Below are positions 35,282 through 47,395 of a stretch of 64,000 bases of DNA, piece after piece. The notes under the pieces were generated by a model, which was not told the origin of the DNA, did no database searches, and was given only the letters and a program-made list of their open reading frames with translations. The position numbers and the translations under genes were made by a program. This DNA comes from Gonium pectorale. Taxonomy: Eukaryota; Chlorophyta; Chlorophyceae; Chlamydomonadales; Volvocaceae. How positions within the stretch are numbered: position 1 is the first letter of the stretch; every line of letters starts with the position of its first letter. The stretch spans positions 1,140,252 to 1,204,251 of the forward strand of contig LSYV01000003.1 in assembly GCA_001584585.1 (NCBI GenBank), given 5' to 3'.

Positions 35282-38200
35282 ATGCTCGTGTGGCTGTGGC
35301 TCATGATGGCTGCCTCCGTGGCCGGCCAGCCGTATTTCCTGAGCAACGCGAACCCGAATTCCATCTGCCCGCCGGTCCAGACGGACGCGTATCTCAACAC
35401 CTCGTGCAGCATCCAGTACACGTCGGAGGACTTCCCGTGCAACATCATCATCAGCTGCGCCGACTGCCTGGGCGGCTCCCGACTGTGAGTGCCGCGCCGG
35501 GGTGGTCCTGCGGTGCCCGGGGGTGGGCGGCGTGCGGGTTGGGGAGCGATGCCCAGCGTGACGCATGGCGCCGTGCGCGCGGCGCGGCGCTGGGGGTACC
35601 TGGCGGCTGCATTGGGTCTTGGACCGACTGGCACGCTTGCGGTGTATTTTTATACAGGAGCATTATTCGTGACCTTGGCAGGCGCGCCGTTCTGACGGAG
35701 CATGATTGTTTGCGTAGCGCATGCGTGACTAGGGCAGTGCCGCGGGAACGTAGTCGAAGGACGCCTTGTGCATGATACTGTGCGGGCCCCGACCCCGCCC
35801 ACTGGATTGCACCCGTATCGCAGTATCGTGTTCCGTTTCCCAGTTCCGTTGACTGCTCTGCGCTTGCGTGCCGGACCCGCCCCACCCCGGCCACCGCTCT
35901 TGGCCTCGCAGGTTGCCCTGGAACGTGTCGGTCTTTGACGACCCATCTAGTAGCTCATCCGTCGGGGTAACCAAGGTGCAATGCCCGCAGAGCTCGTTGG
36001 ACGACGATGGTATCGCTTTGCTGAAGCTGAACTTTGTCCTCACGGAGACCTGCCCCCCCGACAACAGCACGGTGAAGTGCGTCGCCATTCCGCCGTCGCC
36101 GCCGCCGCCCATTCCACCGCCCCCCTCGCCCAGGCCTCCGCGGCCTCCGCCACCGCCGCCGCGGCCTCCAAAGCCGCCATCCCCAGAGCCACCGCTCGAG
36201 CCGAACCCGCCTAGTCCACCGCCGGAGCCGCCAAGTCCGCAACCTCCGCCGCGCCCGCCGTCACCGGCGCCCTCACCACCGCCAAGCCCTCCACCCGCGC
36301 CGCCGACCAGCCCAAGCCCTCCCACGCCACAGCCGCCGTCGCCTCTGCCGCCGGGACCTTTTCCTCCATCTCCGTCGCCGTCGGTCCCCTCCCCACCTTC
36401 CCCGCGACCGCCATCACCCTCGCCCCCGTCGCCGGCACCGCCCTCCCCAGAGCCGCCTTCACCGCCGTCACCGCCCTCGCCGAAGCCGCCGTCACCGGCA
36501 CCGCCCTCTCCCGAGCCACCGTCGCCCGAGCCCCCTTTACCGCCGCTGCCGCCTCCTTTGCCCCCTAGCCCGCCCTCGCCGCCGATGGAACCGCCCATAC
36601 CTCCGTCGCCAGCCCCAGAGTCGCCGCCCTCACCGCCCAGCCCGCCGATCTCGCCACGGCCACCCCCTGGGCCACAGCTGCCGGGACCCGCTGCGCCTCC
36701 GTCTCCACCCAGCCCAGAACCGCCCCTACCAGCCCCACCGGCTCCAGCGGGAGCGCCACGTCCGCCTGGCCCGGCCATGCCACAACCTCCGGATCCAATG
36801 CCACCCACGCCACCATCGCCGGTCCCACCATCTCCGCAATTGCCGTCGCAGCCGCCTCCTCCTCATCCCCCAGCCCCTAACCCACCCCCGCCCTCGCCCT
36901 CCCCACCGCCTCCGTCGCCCTCGCCGCCGCCACCTCCTCCGCCTCCGCCCCAGCCGCCGGAGCCACCGGACCCGCCCCAGCCCCCGTCACCGCCCCCACC
37001 ATCACCGCCATCACCGCCATCACCAATCTTTCACCCGCCGCCATCACCCTCCCCGCCGCCGCGGCCTCCTCCTCCCCGACCGCCGATGCCCCCTGCCGTC
37101 AACATAGATGTTCCCTCCGGCTACCAATTCATAAGCTACTACGGCGTACCGCAGTTCCCGAACTCGGCGCGTCTCAAGGCCGTGTCCACAAACATTGCAA
37201 GCCAGTTGGGAGCCAAGCCAGATGCCGTAATTACGGAAATAGCCAAGACTTTTGTCGCGAGCGTGTATTTTGTATACATTGATACGTGGGGTGTTTCCGC
37301 CAGGACCAGTGACGGCAGCGGCAGTGCGGCGACTGCCCGGCACCGCAGGAACCTCCTACAGGCGAGCGGCACGAGCCCACCCCCGCCGTCCCCGCCCAGG
37401 CCCTCGCCGCCCAGCCCGTCGCCGCCCAAGCCCTCGCCGCCCCTGCGGGCAGCGATGTCCCAGCCGCCCTCGCCGCTGCCGCCCAGGCCTTTGCCCCCGT
37501 CGCCAGCACCCCAACCCCCTGCGCCGCCGCCGCGACCACCAGCACCGTTTCCGCCCTCACCCGCGCCGGTTCGGTTTCCCCCGCCAAGCCCTATCCGGCC
37601 TCCAGTGCCTCCACAGCCACCGTCACCTCACCCTCCGCGGCCGCAGCCGCCGTCACCTCGCCCTCCGTCGCCGCAGCCACCGTCCTCCGCTCCAGCGACC
37701 CAGCCCCCACCTAACGCAGCCAATCTGCTCCCGCCTTCACCGGCGCCAGGGACAGCTGCACCGCCCCGGCCGCCTAGTCCGCCGGCGCCTCCGTCACCTG
37801 TCCCTCCTCGCCCATCACCCCCGGCGCCTCCACCAGCACCTGTCGCCTCATCCCCCAGGCCACCATCTCCTCAACCGCCCTCACCCTTGCCGCCGCCCGT
37901 CCCTCGCCCGCCGAGCCCGCCGCCCAACCCGGCTGCTTCCCAAACCGCGCCGCCGGCATCCCCACCGCCGCCGCGACCTCCTCCCTCCCCGCCTGCTCCA
38001 CCCCAACGCCCGTCGCCGCCTTCTCCATTGCCGTCGCCGCCTCCGTCACCGCCCTCGCCGCCTGCGCCGCCTGCACCGCTGGGCTGCGTGACGTGCTCGG
38101 ACGCCCTGGCTTCCTCCCTGCTGGCCGCTCTCTGTACGCAGCTCGAGGTGGCTGACTGCAGGTAAGGGATGCGCGTGCAAGCGAGCATATGCGGCCCGTG

Positions 38201-40103
38201 GTTAGGATCGGACAGTTGCATACGACGAGCGGAAAGCGCTGAGTATGCGGCCCTTGTGCCGGGGACCTCTGCTGATGGCAAGCATGGGACTTCTATATGG
38301 CCCTCATATCGTCGTGCTGCTGCTCTGCTCCCCCGCTGCAGCACCCTCAATGTGGTGTGCGCGGGCCCTGGTGCCTCGCTGCCTGAGTTCCCCGACCTGC
38401 CCGACGCGGCCACTGACACCTCGGCAAGCAGCTGCGGCGCGCGCCTGGCCGCTACCTTCACCCTGGCCGACCAGACCGCGCAGTCGGCCTTTGTGCTGTC
38501 GCTGCTGTCCAAGAAGGTTGGTTGACAATAGGGGCGGCTTGCACGGCGGGGAGGGCGGCCTCCAGTCCGACCAGCACGTTGCCGCGGGTACCGGAATGCT
38601 ACGTTGATGCGCTGTGCTCGTCTGCCAGCCGCCCAGCCAAGCTTCTAAAGCCGGAACATGATATGACGATATCATGTTCCGGGGCTCCCCGTGGCAGCCC
38701 CAACTAGCGCGGCTCCACCCGATGTACAGCGACGGTATTAACGTTTAGGGTGAACGTCTTGTCACGCGGCGGCTGCACTGCAGATTACGATGCCGGGCTA
38801 CATCGTGCTGTCCCCGAGCAGCAACGACAACATGGCGGTGTCGAGCACGCTGCAGACCACGGTGCGCAACACCAACACTTTGGCCATTACGGTGAGTGGG
38901 TGCGTGCGCGGGTGGGGGGGTGGGTGGGTGGCCTTCCCGCATGGCCTCGCCGTGAGGTGGAGCTATGGGGCTTGGGGCCGCGTTCAAGCCCGTCGGGAAA
39001 TCGTCGCTGGGGAATGGCCGCCCTCCATGTCCTAACATCGGGTCTAACCGCGTCTCTGTCTGTGTGCTTGCACCCGCTGCGCCGGCCAGGTGACGGACCA
39101 AGCAGTGGCCAAGAGCATAGCGGCGACCTTGGGGCTTCGGCAGGAGCAGGTGGGTGGGCCATCGCGTGGGCAGCTGGCGTTGTGATCAGAAACTGGGAAC
39201 GCGTCGAGCGCTGTGTACAGTTGCTTTTTACCGGAGCTTATTCATTGTGTGGCGGCGATTTACCTCTGCCTAGACAGCTTCGTGCGTCCAGTGACTGCCT
39301 GATCAAGATGCATGCATCCGCTGGTCATGTCTCTGCCGCTCCCAACAAGCCTAAACCCTGGCGGCTTGCATCTTCCTGCCGTGATGCCCCCCCCCCCGTG
39401 CTCCTCGCCCCAGGTCTTCATCGTGTCGGGTCCCGACGGCAGCCTCAACGGCACCAGCGGCAGCGGCAACCTGGCCCTGTTCGCGCCGCCGCCGCCGCCG
39501 CCCCCCAAGAAGTGCGACCGGCCGCACCTGGGCAGCCTGTGCGGCGCCGAGGCGTTGGGCGTCATCGTGGCCATTATCATTGGCAGCGTGCTGCTGCTGG
39601 CGGCGTTCATCCTGTTGGCTGTGTGCCTCATCTCGCGGGTCAGTGCGTAGGGAGGCGGGGGATGTCTCAACCGGGCTGCACGGGAGCCCCACCGTAATCC
39701 TGTCCTGAATGCAGGCAAGCCCTCGCTTTCCCAATGGGGCTGGCCGGGGTTGCCGGGGTGGCGCATGCTGCGTGGTTGATGCCAAAGTCTCTGTGTCCTG
39801 CCTAGGAGCATCGGAGGGAGGGACCTGGCACACGGACGCTGCGCGTAGGGCAAAGCATGGACAGTATCTGGTGTCCTGCAAGAGGGCTGGTTAGAATCCT
39901 GCTAACCGCTTGCTCACCGCCTGTGCGCGCAGGGCCGCCAACCGGTTATGGCGGAGGATGACTACGCGTGGGCGCAGAAGTACGCGCACGTGACGCCGGG
40001 CATAATGCCCGCATACGCGCCGCCGGTCTTCCGTGCGCAGCCTTATTCAGTTGATCTCAACCAGCAGTCGGTGTATGTTGGGTCAACCGTCGTGCGGGAG
40101 TAA
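35282..40103 (+). CDS. Transmembrane hydroxyproline-rich glycoprotein, pherophorin-like
   Basis: Seven exons in phase: 35282-35484, 35912-38161, 38342-38516, 38784-38891, 39090-39149, 39414-39638 and 39933-40103, about 1063 residues. A signal peptide ([15 protein letters not shown]) is followed by a Cys-containing ectodomain. A Pro-rich rod of SP and PP repeats covers about residues 127-462, then a 90-residue globular segment, a second rod (about 556-790) and a Cys-rich C-terminal ectodomain. One strong membrane helix ([17 protein letters not shown]) lies near 981-1005, and a 58-residue tail rich in Tyr and Pro follows. Such rods become O-glycosylated hydroxyproline shafts in the volvocine wall. 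Unlike typical secreted pherophorins, this protein is membrane anchored and may link wall to plasma membrane. The final TAA overlaps a consensus donor (GGGA|GTAAGT), so another small exon is possible. Confidence 0.8.
38651..38682. repeat. Perfect 14-bp inverted repeat in an intron
   Basis: CCGGAACATGATAT at 38651-38664 pairs exactly with 38669-38682 around the four-base loop gacg. It sits in the intron 38517-38783 of the HRGP gene. Confidence 0.9.
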
Positions 40104-41275
40104 GTGGACGGTTCCACGCAAGTGGTTTCGAGGGGGGCCGTGGGACAGGGTGAAGAGGAGAGGGGAATGAAACCATGTGCATGTTGCTCTGGCATGGACC
40201 GTCCCAAGTTTCCAATGACGTGTTGTGTACGCGAAAGTCAGTAGCGGTGGCAACATGTCACTATGCATTGCAGTTGATGGAAACTTCTGCGGGTATGCGG
40301 TGCGCACGTGTTTGACCCGCACGTGTCGGTGGCAAGGGGAAACGGTGCAACCTCGTCCTTATCGCGCGCACCCATGTTGTGTCGCTCTTATCGGGCGATT
40401 AAGTGATTATGTCTTCATGCGAACTGCAATGGGTCGGCCCAAGGGTATTGATTGCGCAGGGCTTCATGTGCGACTGCACGGCCCACAGCGCTTGGGCTGT
40501 GCATTTGGTGAGCCGGTGCATGGAGAGTCTGCGTTTGGGCATGGGCAAATAGCTGGCCATGTAGCCAGGCATTTATTGGGTAGCATACCGTATATGCATG
40601 GCGTGCCCTGATCTTCCCAGATTTGGCCATCACATGATTCTTCATCGGTCACCAGGGTTATGTGGCCTGATCTTGCATTCTCCAGGCTCCATACAACCCT
40701 TTCTGTACCGTGTGGTAGGGTCAATGCTTGGCGTGGTCCGGGCGCAATGGGGCGCTAACACGGGCGGGACCGCGGCGCGTCGGCTCCTAAGCTAGTGTGG
40801 CAGTGCTCACACGCAGATTTGGCAGAAATCGACTGCTGTGGCATACATGGGACTGCTTACGGTTCTATGTCCCGATATGTCCACCATCCCAGGTACAGAA
40901 GGGTGCACACTGCCGTATATGATCGTATCATACAGTCGCGGACCCACGTTGGCCGGCCATCCAGTGGCATTGCAAATCGACTGGCATTTTAAATCAATCA
41001 CGTCCTTTATCCCACTTATCCCACTAATGGGTTTGTCTGTCCGGCGACACGTGTCTATGTCCCGGGTGGGTGTTATTGTTGTCGCAGGGGCCGATACCGA
41101 TAATCATTGGTGCCCATGTTATCAGCTCATCGGGCCCCGCTGCACGACACGTATGACGAATACGTCCACCACGCGACAGCACAGGATACCGGCCGGTACA
41201 CCGAATTTGCATGTTGAGAGTTATGAATCATCTGGGTAAATGAAAGGAAACTAAGATACTCGAATAGCCGCGGCC
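40104..41275. other. Intergenic, no gene supported
   Basis: Holds the 3' flank of the HRGP gene and the promoter side of the TSSC4-like gene. Composition is less GC-rich. A 128-codon open frame at 40225-40611 has no recognisable features and I do not call it. Confidence 0.4.
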
Positions 41276-44056
41276 ATGAACAAAGGCGTTCCTGTTGCGC
41301 TTCGGCCGGATCTTAAGGACGCGAGCTTGTCAACACGTCTCGATGCCGTGTTTGGCTCCCTGGGTGCAGCCCAGGGCGGTTGGGCTTTAAAGCAGGATGT
41401 TGCCCCTTTCCGCGCTGGCGCCGGAGTTGAGGAGTATAACTACAGCAGTGACGAGGAGGATCCCAACGAGGGGCTCCGTCCGCTTATGCCCAGCCGTCTT
41501 GTCGACTCAGACGATGACGACACGGGCGGGGCCGGAGCTGATCGGGTGGCGCCTTCAGAAACAGCGCACCCCGACGATGACGACAACGGACAGCTCAGCG
41601 AGGAGCGAGCGGAGCGGGAGCGGGAGCGGCTGCGCTGCTCCCTCTCCTCACGGCGGGCATTCGACGCTGAGGCGGAGGAGGATGAGTTTGACCGCTTCGC
41701 AACCAACACCATGGACATCCGCACGGGGCTGGCAGATGCCAAGCCGCCGGGGTTCACTGAGGTACGTCGACGTCGGCTTGCCGGATTCAGCGGAGGCGAC
41801 AGATGCGCGCCGGGCGGAGGGCTAGGCGGCCATGGAGTTGTTGCCTGGTGTGAACAGAAGATAGTGGCCATGGCACCTGGTCTGGGACAATGCGCACCTT
41901 TAGTCTCCTAAACATTAATGGAGTGGAGCGTACATGGCTTGGTCTGAGCGGGCGCACGCACCCATTTTCTTGCGCTTTGGCTGTGACAGGCGCCTTTCTT
42001 CAACATGCACACGCGGCTGTGTGACTGCACATCAACATATGCGCCGCGCCTCACATTCCCTCGCTCGGGACCCTTGTCCCGTCGCAGGTTCCACTTGAGA
42101 GCGCGTGGGAGCGCATGCACAGCCGCTGGGAACAACAGCAACAAGTTTTGCAGGAATCCGGAGGAGCAGCCAGCGTCGGAGAGCCCATGGACGACGATAT
42201 GGTGGCATTCCCTTCCGTCCAGCCAGGCAGCACCAGCGCGGGGCCAACCAGTGACCACAATAGCACCTCGCCAGCAGGCCGGAAACGAGCCCGCAATGGC
42301 ACCGCAGCTGCTCCGGCGGGCGAGGGCGGCGCCGCAGGTGCAGACGCGCTGGCGGCGCAACGGAGTGGTGGATACGTGCCCGCGGGAGACGTAGAGATGA
42401 TACCCGCAATCGGGCAGGACGGCAGGGCTAATTCAGATGCTCCCGGTGACGCAGCGGTTGCGAATGGCGGGTTAACGGGTGCAACGACCGAAAGCGTTGG
42501 AGCTCAATTTGCCGTGTTGCGGGGATCGGCCGCCGCCGTCACCGGCGGCGGTGGCGCTGCAGTAGAAGCTATGGCAGCGCCTTCAGCGCGACAGCGTGGC
42601 GGCCGGCGGGTGCAGTGGGCGGACTTCGTTGCTACCAGCAGGTGAGGACACAAGCTGGTTGGACACAATGGCGTGGGAACAGGAATAAGAAGGTAAATGC
42701 TTCTGAAGAGGCAATTTACAAGGCTTACATTCCGCGGCACTTGTCCTGCACACGAGGCTTGAATACCGCACCTGCTGCGGCATGGCTGCACCGGGCCTCT
42801 CCGCAGACCTGCAGAGACGAGCGACGCTGCGGCAGCGCCCAGTGACGACAACCGGAGGCGCAACGACGACGGCGGCCCTGGCCGCGGGAGAGGCAACGCT
42901 GGGGCCCACAACAGCGAGCCGGGCGGCCGTGGCGGGCACGGCGGGCGAGGCGGGAGAGGCGGGCACGTCCGGCTGGACTGGCAGCGCCGCGGGTTCGTCC
43001 CGGACCACGTGCGCAACCCGCACCGCTACATCATGTACACTTTGGACGAGGAGCTGGTGGTGGGCGGTGGCGAGCAGCGCAACGGCGGTGGCCGCGTGGG
43101 GCGGAACGGCACCCACGGGCACGGGGCCGCGGACTGGCGCGGCTCAGGAACTCAGGAGGAAGCGGAGGAGATGCGGCAGGTGAGTCGGTTGCCGGGATGG
43201 GCGACCTGCCGACTGTGCTAGACCATGCTAGGTCCCCAGTACCTGCGGGCGCGTAGGCCGTAGGGTTGGCACACTGCTGGCTAATGGCTTTGTTGCGACG
43301 TAAAGCTCGGGACGCTCGGAAAGGGGCGTATCTGCCAACAAGTGGAATGTGCTCCAGGCAGGGTTCGTACTATGATATTCGCAGTAGTAAGGCAGGGCCC
43401 CGCCGGTATGCGACCAGCTCGCCCTTGCACGATGGTTGGCGTTGGGATGAGGCACCCTTGGCTCCAGCCACCGGCCATCGCGCAGCGCCGTTCCGGGGTG
43501 TATGTGTCTCCCCGCAGCGGCATGAAGGCCGGCATGTGTTGCCTGGCCAGGGGTGATGCCTATGTATGCCTTCTTACTGAATGCTTTCGTGCCCTTGAAC
43601 TATCCGGTCATGCAGGCCCTGACCGACGTGCAGCGGGCAGTGGTTACGTCCGAAAGTGCACAGCACGACCCGGTTCGCGCTGAGACGACCTTTGGAAGCG
43701 GCATCGCCTTCCGCCCGCGCGCGCAGCGCCAAGCCGCACAGCAGGGGCAGGGGCAGGGCGCACAGCAAATACAGCAAGCGGAAGGGCGAGATAACGGCGG
43801 GGCTGCAAGCGAACGGGCTACTGCTGCCCTCGCACCCTCGTCACAGGCGGCTACGCAGCGCAGCGTGTTCCCGGTGGATGAGGACGGTGGGGACGGGGTG
43901 GAGACCGGGGCGGAAATGGCCGGATCGGCCCGCAGTCAGACTTCTCTCGTGGGCTCGGCGGTGAGGGCTGGCGGTCGGCGGCACTTCCGGTCCCGGCGGG
44001 CTGCGGCGGAGGGTGACGGCGATGGAGGTGGAAGCGGTACCATGCAGGAGGACTGA
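41276..44056 (+). CDS. TSSC4-like protein (U5 snRNP assembly factor family)
   Basis: Four exons in phase: 41276-41761, 42088-42641, 42807-43179 and 43616-44056, for 617 residues. The N-terminus has the family-like LSTRLDAVFGSLG, followed by an acidic stretch (YNYSSDEEDPNE). Exon 2 starts VPLESAWERMHSRWEQ and is otherwise low complexity. Exon 3 is Gly/Arg-rich and carries the diagnostic RGFVPDHVRNPHRYIMYTL, matching the C-terminal signature of TSSC4 proteins. Exon 4 has FGSGIAFRPR. In animals TSSC4 binds PRP8-containing U5 snRNP and helps tri-snRNP formation; a nuclear role in splicing is inferred. The long disordered Gln/Gly/Ala regions make this copy much larger than typical plant relatives. 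Confidence 0.65.
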
Positions 44057-44485
44057 TGAGGTCGTTCCGCGGGAACACAACTGTGCTTGAGCTCAAACGG
44101 CCATTAGCACTCGGCGTCTGCATTGAGCTAGAGCTCGAACTTGCTGCTGTCGTTTCAGGTTTGCTTCTCTGTTTTACTCCTTAAAATTTGTTGCGGCTCC
44201 GGCTCACCATGATTGAAGAGCGCCGAAGCCTCCAGTTAGCTGCAAATCCGTTGCCACGTTGGACCGGAGTCCGTGAAAGCCGACGTGCGGTCTGCCGCGG
44301 ACCAGACGCCCCGCTGCGGAGTTGAGCTGCCATTCATGCAGTTGGAATACTGTTCATAACAATGTACTCCCATCAGTCTTGGAGTCCGACCCACGGGTCA
44401 GCGAAACGCCAACAGCAGGTGCTGGACTGAGCGGCAGCAAACAGTTTACTTCTTAGAAACGCAAATTGGGCTTTGTCGTCCGCAG

Positions 44486-44967
44486 GTCATCACTGCACGG
44501 GAGAAATACGAGGTCCTCATGGCGATAGCGGTCGCGGAGGCAGGGCACGGGCGCTGCCCTACCGCGTGGCTACGATGCCATGTGTACCAGTTCAGTAACG
44601 ATGTCACGCGTGTTGACTAGTCGTGCGGGCCGCGGGCCACACTCCGGTCTCGCATCTCCGCTGCTGGCGTGCCCCGCCCCTGAGCCCATCAATGAGTGCA
44701 ACGCGGCAGCCACACAAGCTCCCCTGACAGTCGATTGCTCGCGCATGCACCCTAATATTTCTGTTGTCGGGGTGCGCATCGCCCTGCCCGTTGCCCAGGT
44801 GCCCCGGGGGCCACGTGTACGTGATCGGCAACTGTGGCAACCCCACCGAGACCGGCAGGTGCCCCGAGTGCGGTTCGCAGGTGGGCGGCAACGAGCTGCT
44901 GGGATCCGGCAACAGCCTCGCGAACTGCCTGATTGACAGGCTCAAGGCGGAGGCGGGCATCCGGTAG
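44486..44967 (+). CDS. RZ-type zinc-finger protein, 3' end only
   Basis: Two exons fit: 44486-44583 and 44799-44967 (stop). The second encodes CPGGHVYVIGNCGNP then GRCPECGSQVGG, the C-x3-H...C...C-x2-C arrangement of the RZ zinc finger seen near the C-terminus of RNF213- and ZNFX1-type proteins. It ends with the usual Asn/Leu-rich helix. No start codon or upstream domains (helicase, AAA or RING) can be connected; only about 430 bases separate it from the preceding stop. The donor position of the first exon is ambiguous. It may be a truncated remnant, an unrecognised small gene, or an alternative 3' end of the previous gene. Confidence 0.55.
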
Positions 44968-45911
44968 ACGCTCGCCCTTCTTGGTGCCTACCTGCCCTAT
45001 CTGTGTACGGGACGCGTTCACCCAGCGGCGGCAGCGGACACTGTGACATGGTTAATGACCCGTAGTGAAGATGCAGAAAGGCTTCCCTTGATGTTGCGCT
45101 AGCCCGCTTGCCTGCGCACCGAACTTGTGCATAGAGTGCGCTGCGGCTAGCCGTTGCGCATCGCCTTCGGCGTATGGCAGAGAGGCGGCATTGCTAGAAC
45201 GGCTGAGCTGTGCTAAAGCCGCGTGGATGTACATCTTGATGAAAGAGTAAGGCCCATGCGCACGCTGACATTGCTACCGTGTGCATATCATCAGGGGTTC
45301 TTCACGCGGCAACGACACATACGAATTGTTACGGCGGTTGCGGAAGAACCCCGCCCTGTACTCGACATGTGCAGGACGTGCTGAGCGCGATGAGGTGTCT
45401 TGTGCAAGCGACACGTTGTGCTTGTCCGTCTGCCTGGGTACTGCATTGTTGGATGTTGGATTGGAAAAGGATTGCCGATTGAGAGGTAGCGCAAGTGGCC
45501 GTTGAGGATAAACCGTGCCCCACTCGTTGCGCACCATTCATCCTGGTTCCCTGTTGCCTGTGCTCATCCCATATGGTAAGATGTACTGCGAGACCGTCAT
45601 TAGTCCTTCGTCATACTACCGGTAGTGCACAGATGTACAAAGATCTTACAAGGTGCTTGCCTCAGGGCGTATGACCGCCCTCTGAACAAATGTCGCATTT
45701 GCCATCTGGTCCTGTGCAACAGCAGGTGTAGACACAACTGCAAGCAGCCTCGAAACAAGACACCTGACATGCAGACACCAAAGAATGAACGCACGGGCAG
45801 CACGGGTCGTCACGACCCCGCAGGGACGCGGGCCCGCATTGCGGAACCCTTTATAAAACAAGGGTTTCCGCACCATACAAGTTACCTCACTGCTGCAGCT
45901 GACTGCTGGAT
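44968..45911. other. Intergenic, convergent 3' ends
   Basis: No gene supported. A reverse-oriented TGTAA (TTACA at 45646-45650) may be the polyadenylation signal of the minus-strand gene ending at 45912. Confidence 0.4.
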
Positions 45912-46844
45912 TCAGTCACCAGGAGGAGTGGCCTCAGGGCTTGGCAGGACGGCTTGGTCTGATACACCCATCAGCCGCGCCGCCCTTGCATGCAGCTCCC
46001 GCACGTCAGCACGCAGCTCAATCAGTTGTTCGCCCAGCCGCGCGTGATGCACCTTCAGCGGTAGCTCTGAGAGCCCTGGGCCAAGCCGCGCCCCCGCTTG
46101 CTCCTCCTGGCCCGGCCGAAGCAATGATGGCGGGCTGTGAGGGGAGCGTCCAGCCGCATCCCCAGATACGATGCCGTTCCTTACGTCCATTTGGCCAGCC
46201 TCGTGAGTATCCGCCAGGTCGGGGCAAGGAATTCCTCCCCCAAGAGGTTCGCACCTCACAGATTCGTGCTGGCCAAAGGTAAATGACGCAGCAGGCCGCT
46301 TGTGGCTGTCGTCTTCTGGCTGCTGGCGGGCGGGGCCAAATCGCGCCAACGCTTGACGCGTCGCTTCCAGGGTCGGGACGGCGTAATCGTTGAGGGATCG
46401 GCGCCCAATGTCGGCTCCGCTGGCAAGTGGATGGCCCGGAAGCACGGCGCGGTTTCCCGCAGGATTGACGCCGCAACTAGGACCAACGATCGTGGCTCCA
46501 GGGCAGGACAAGACTGTTTCAGCCATGCCATGCAGCTTCCGGGAATCGAGGAGGACCAGAATCGGGTCCTGCCGTTCCAGCGGGCGCGCTGAATCGTCCC
46601 GCGGCGGGTACTTGCTGCCTGTGTTGTAGTGTGGGGCCGTCCGGAAGTGGCGCCGGCTTATGTCCCTAGCGAGGGACTGCGCAAAGGGTTCCTTTTGGAG
46701 CCGGGCCTCCTCCCTTGCCACCTTTGCGATCATTTCGCGGCTCCGCAGAGAGTTGTGGGCCCGCCGCGCCCAGTGGCTCAGGGCCACATCCAGCGGAACG
46801 GACAGCTTGGCGTCTGGCTCATTTAGTAGCTCCTGAACCTCCAT
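45912..46844 (-). CDS. Unrecognised intronless protein
   Basis: A single uninterrupted minus-strand frame of 310 residues starting at the ATG at 46844 (MEVQELLNEPDAKL). The first 100 residues are charged and helical (for example REMIAKVAREEARLQKE). The middle is Pro/Gly-rich and probably disordered. The last 45 residues form a plausible coiled coil (LGEQLIELRADVRELHARAA). No signal peptide, membrane segment or known motif is visible. An intronless gene of this size is unusual among its neighbours. It could be a real cytoskeletal or basal-body type protein or a chance frame; the regular helix-disorder-helix layout and the TGTAA signal downstream favour a gene. Confidence 0.5.
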   Translation of the reverse strand: MEVQELLNEPDAKLSVPLDVALSHWARRAHNSLRSREMIAKVAREEARLQKEPFAQSLARDISRRHFRTAPHYNTGSKYPPRDDSARPLERQDPILVLLDSRKLHGMAETVLSCPGATIVGPSCGVNPAGNRAVLPGHPLASGADIGRRSLNDYAVPTLEATRQALARFGPARQQPEDDSHKRPAASFTFGQHESVRCEPLGGGIPCPDLADTHEAGQMDVRNGIVSGDAAGRSPHSPPSLLRPGQEEQAGARLGPGLSELPLKVHHARLGEQLIELRADVRELHARAARLMGVSDQAVLPSPEATPPGD

Positions 46845-47395
46845 GCGGTAGTTGCATTGCTGCAACTATGGATGCGGGGGCCGGGTGCGAAGCAGTTGGA
46901 GGGTGTCTGTGAGTTAAGTGGAGAGGCGAGAGGCATGTGCCGAAACACACCTGTTGAACTGCGCTCGTCGACACCAAGCGCTGTTGCTCTGGAAATACCG
47001 GAAGCTGCTTTCCAGTACCCCTTTGCCGCAGGAGGTCACATAGCCGGGAGCTGACCTGAACCGTGTCTGGACCTAAACTCGGACCGTGTCTTGCCCTGAA
47101 CCGATGGTCGTTATTATCCATCGACAGCTGGGCCGGTCAAGCAGTATGTCAGCTACATATCCGTAAATATTTCTTGTGCAAGATGTTCCTCTCCAACTGG
47201 GTTGGCATAAGAGCGCACCGGCATGCACTTTGGACCGCCGTATCGCTCGTCCATGCGGTCTTCGCCTATCGCACTTGGTAATCATCCGTGATAGTGGTAA
47301 TATTACCCCAAAACTGCACGTGGATTTGGGTGGTGCTAGCTAACCTCCCCATTTGCGGCGGCCAGCAACCATTAAAGGCACTTCACTCCCGAGTA
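46845..47395. other. Divergent intergenic region
   Basis: Lies between a minus-strand and a plus-strand gene, so it should hold both promoters. No coding sequence or clear TATA box was identified. Confidence 0.4.

Noticed and set aside
35729..36808. A 359-codon Gly-rich frame on the minus strand opposite the HRGP exon
   Set aside because: It is the mirror of the Pro codon repeats (CCN/NGG), has no independent splice or signal features and would simply be poly-Gly low complexity.
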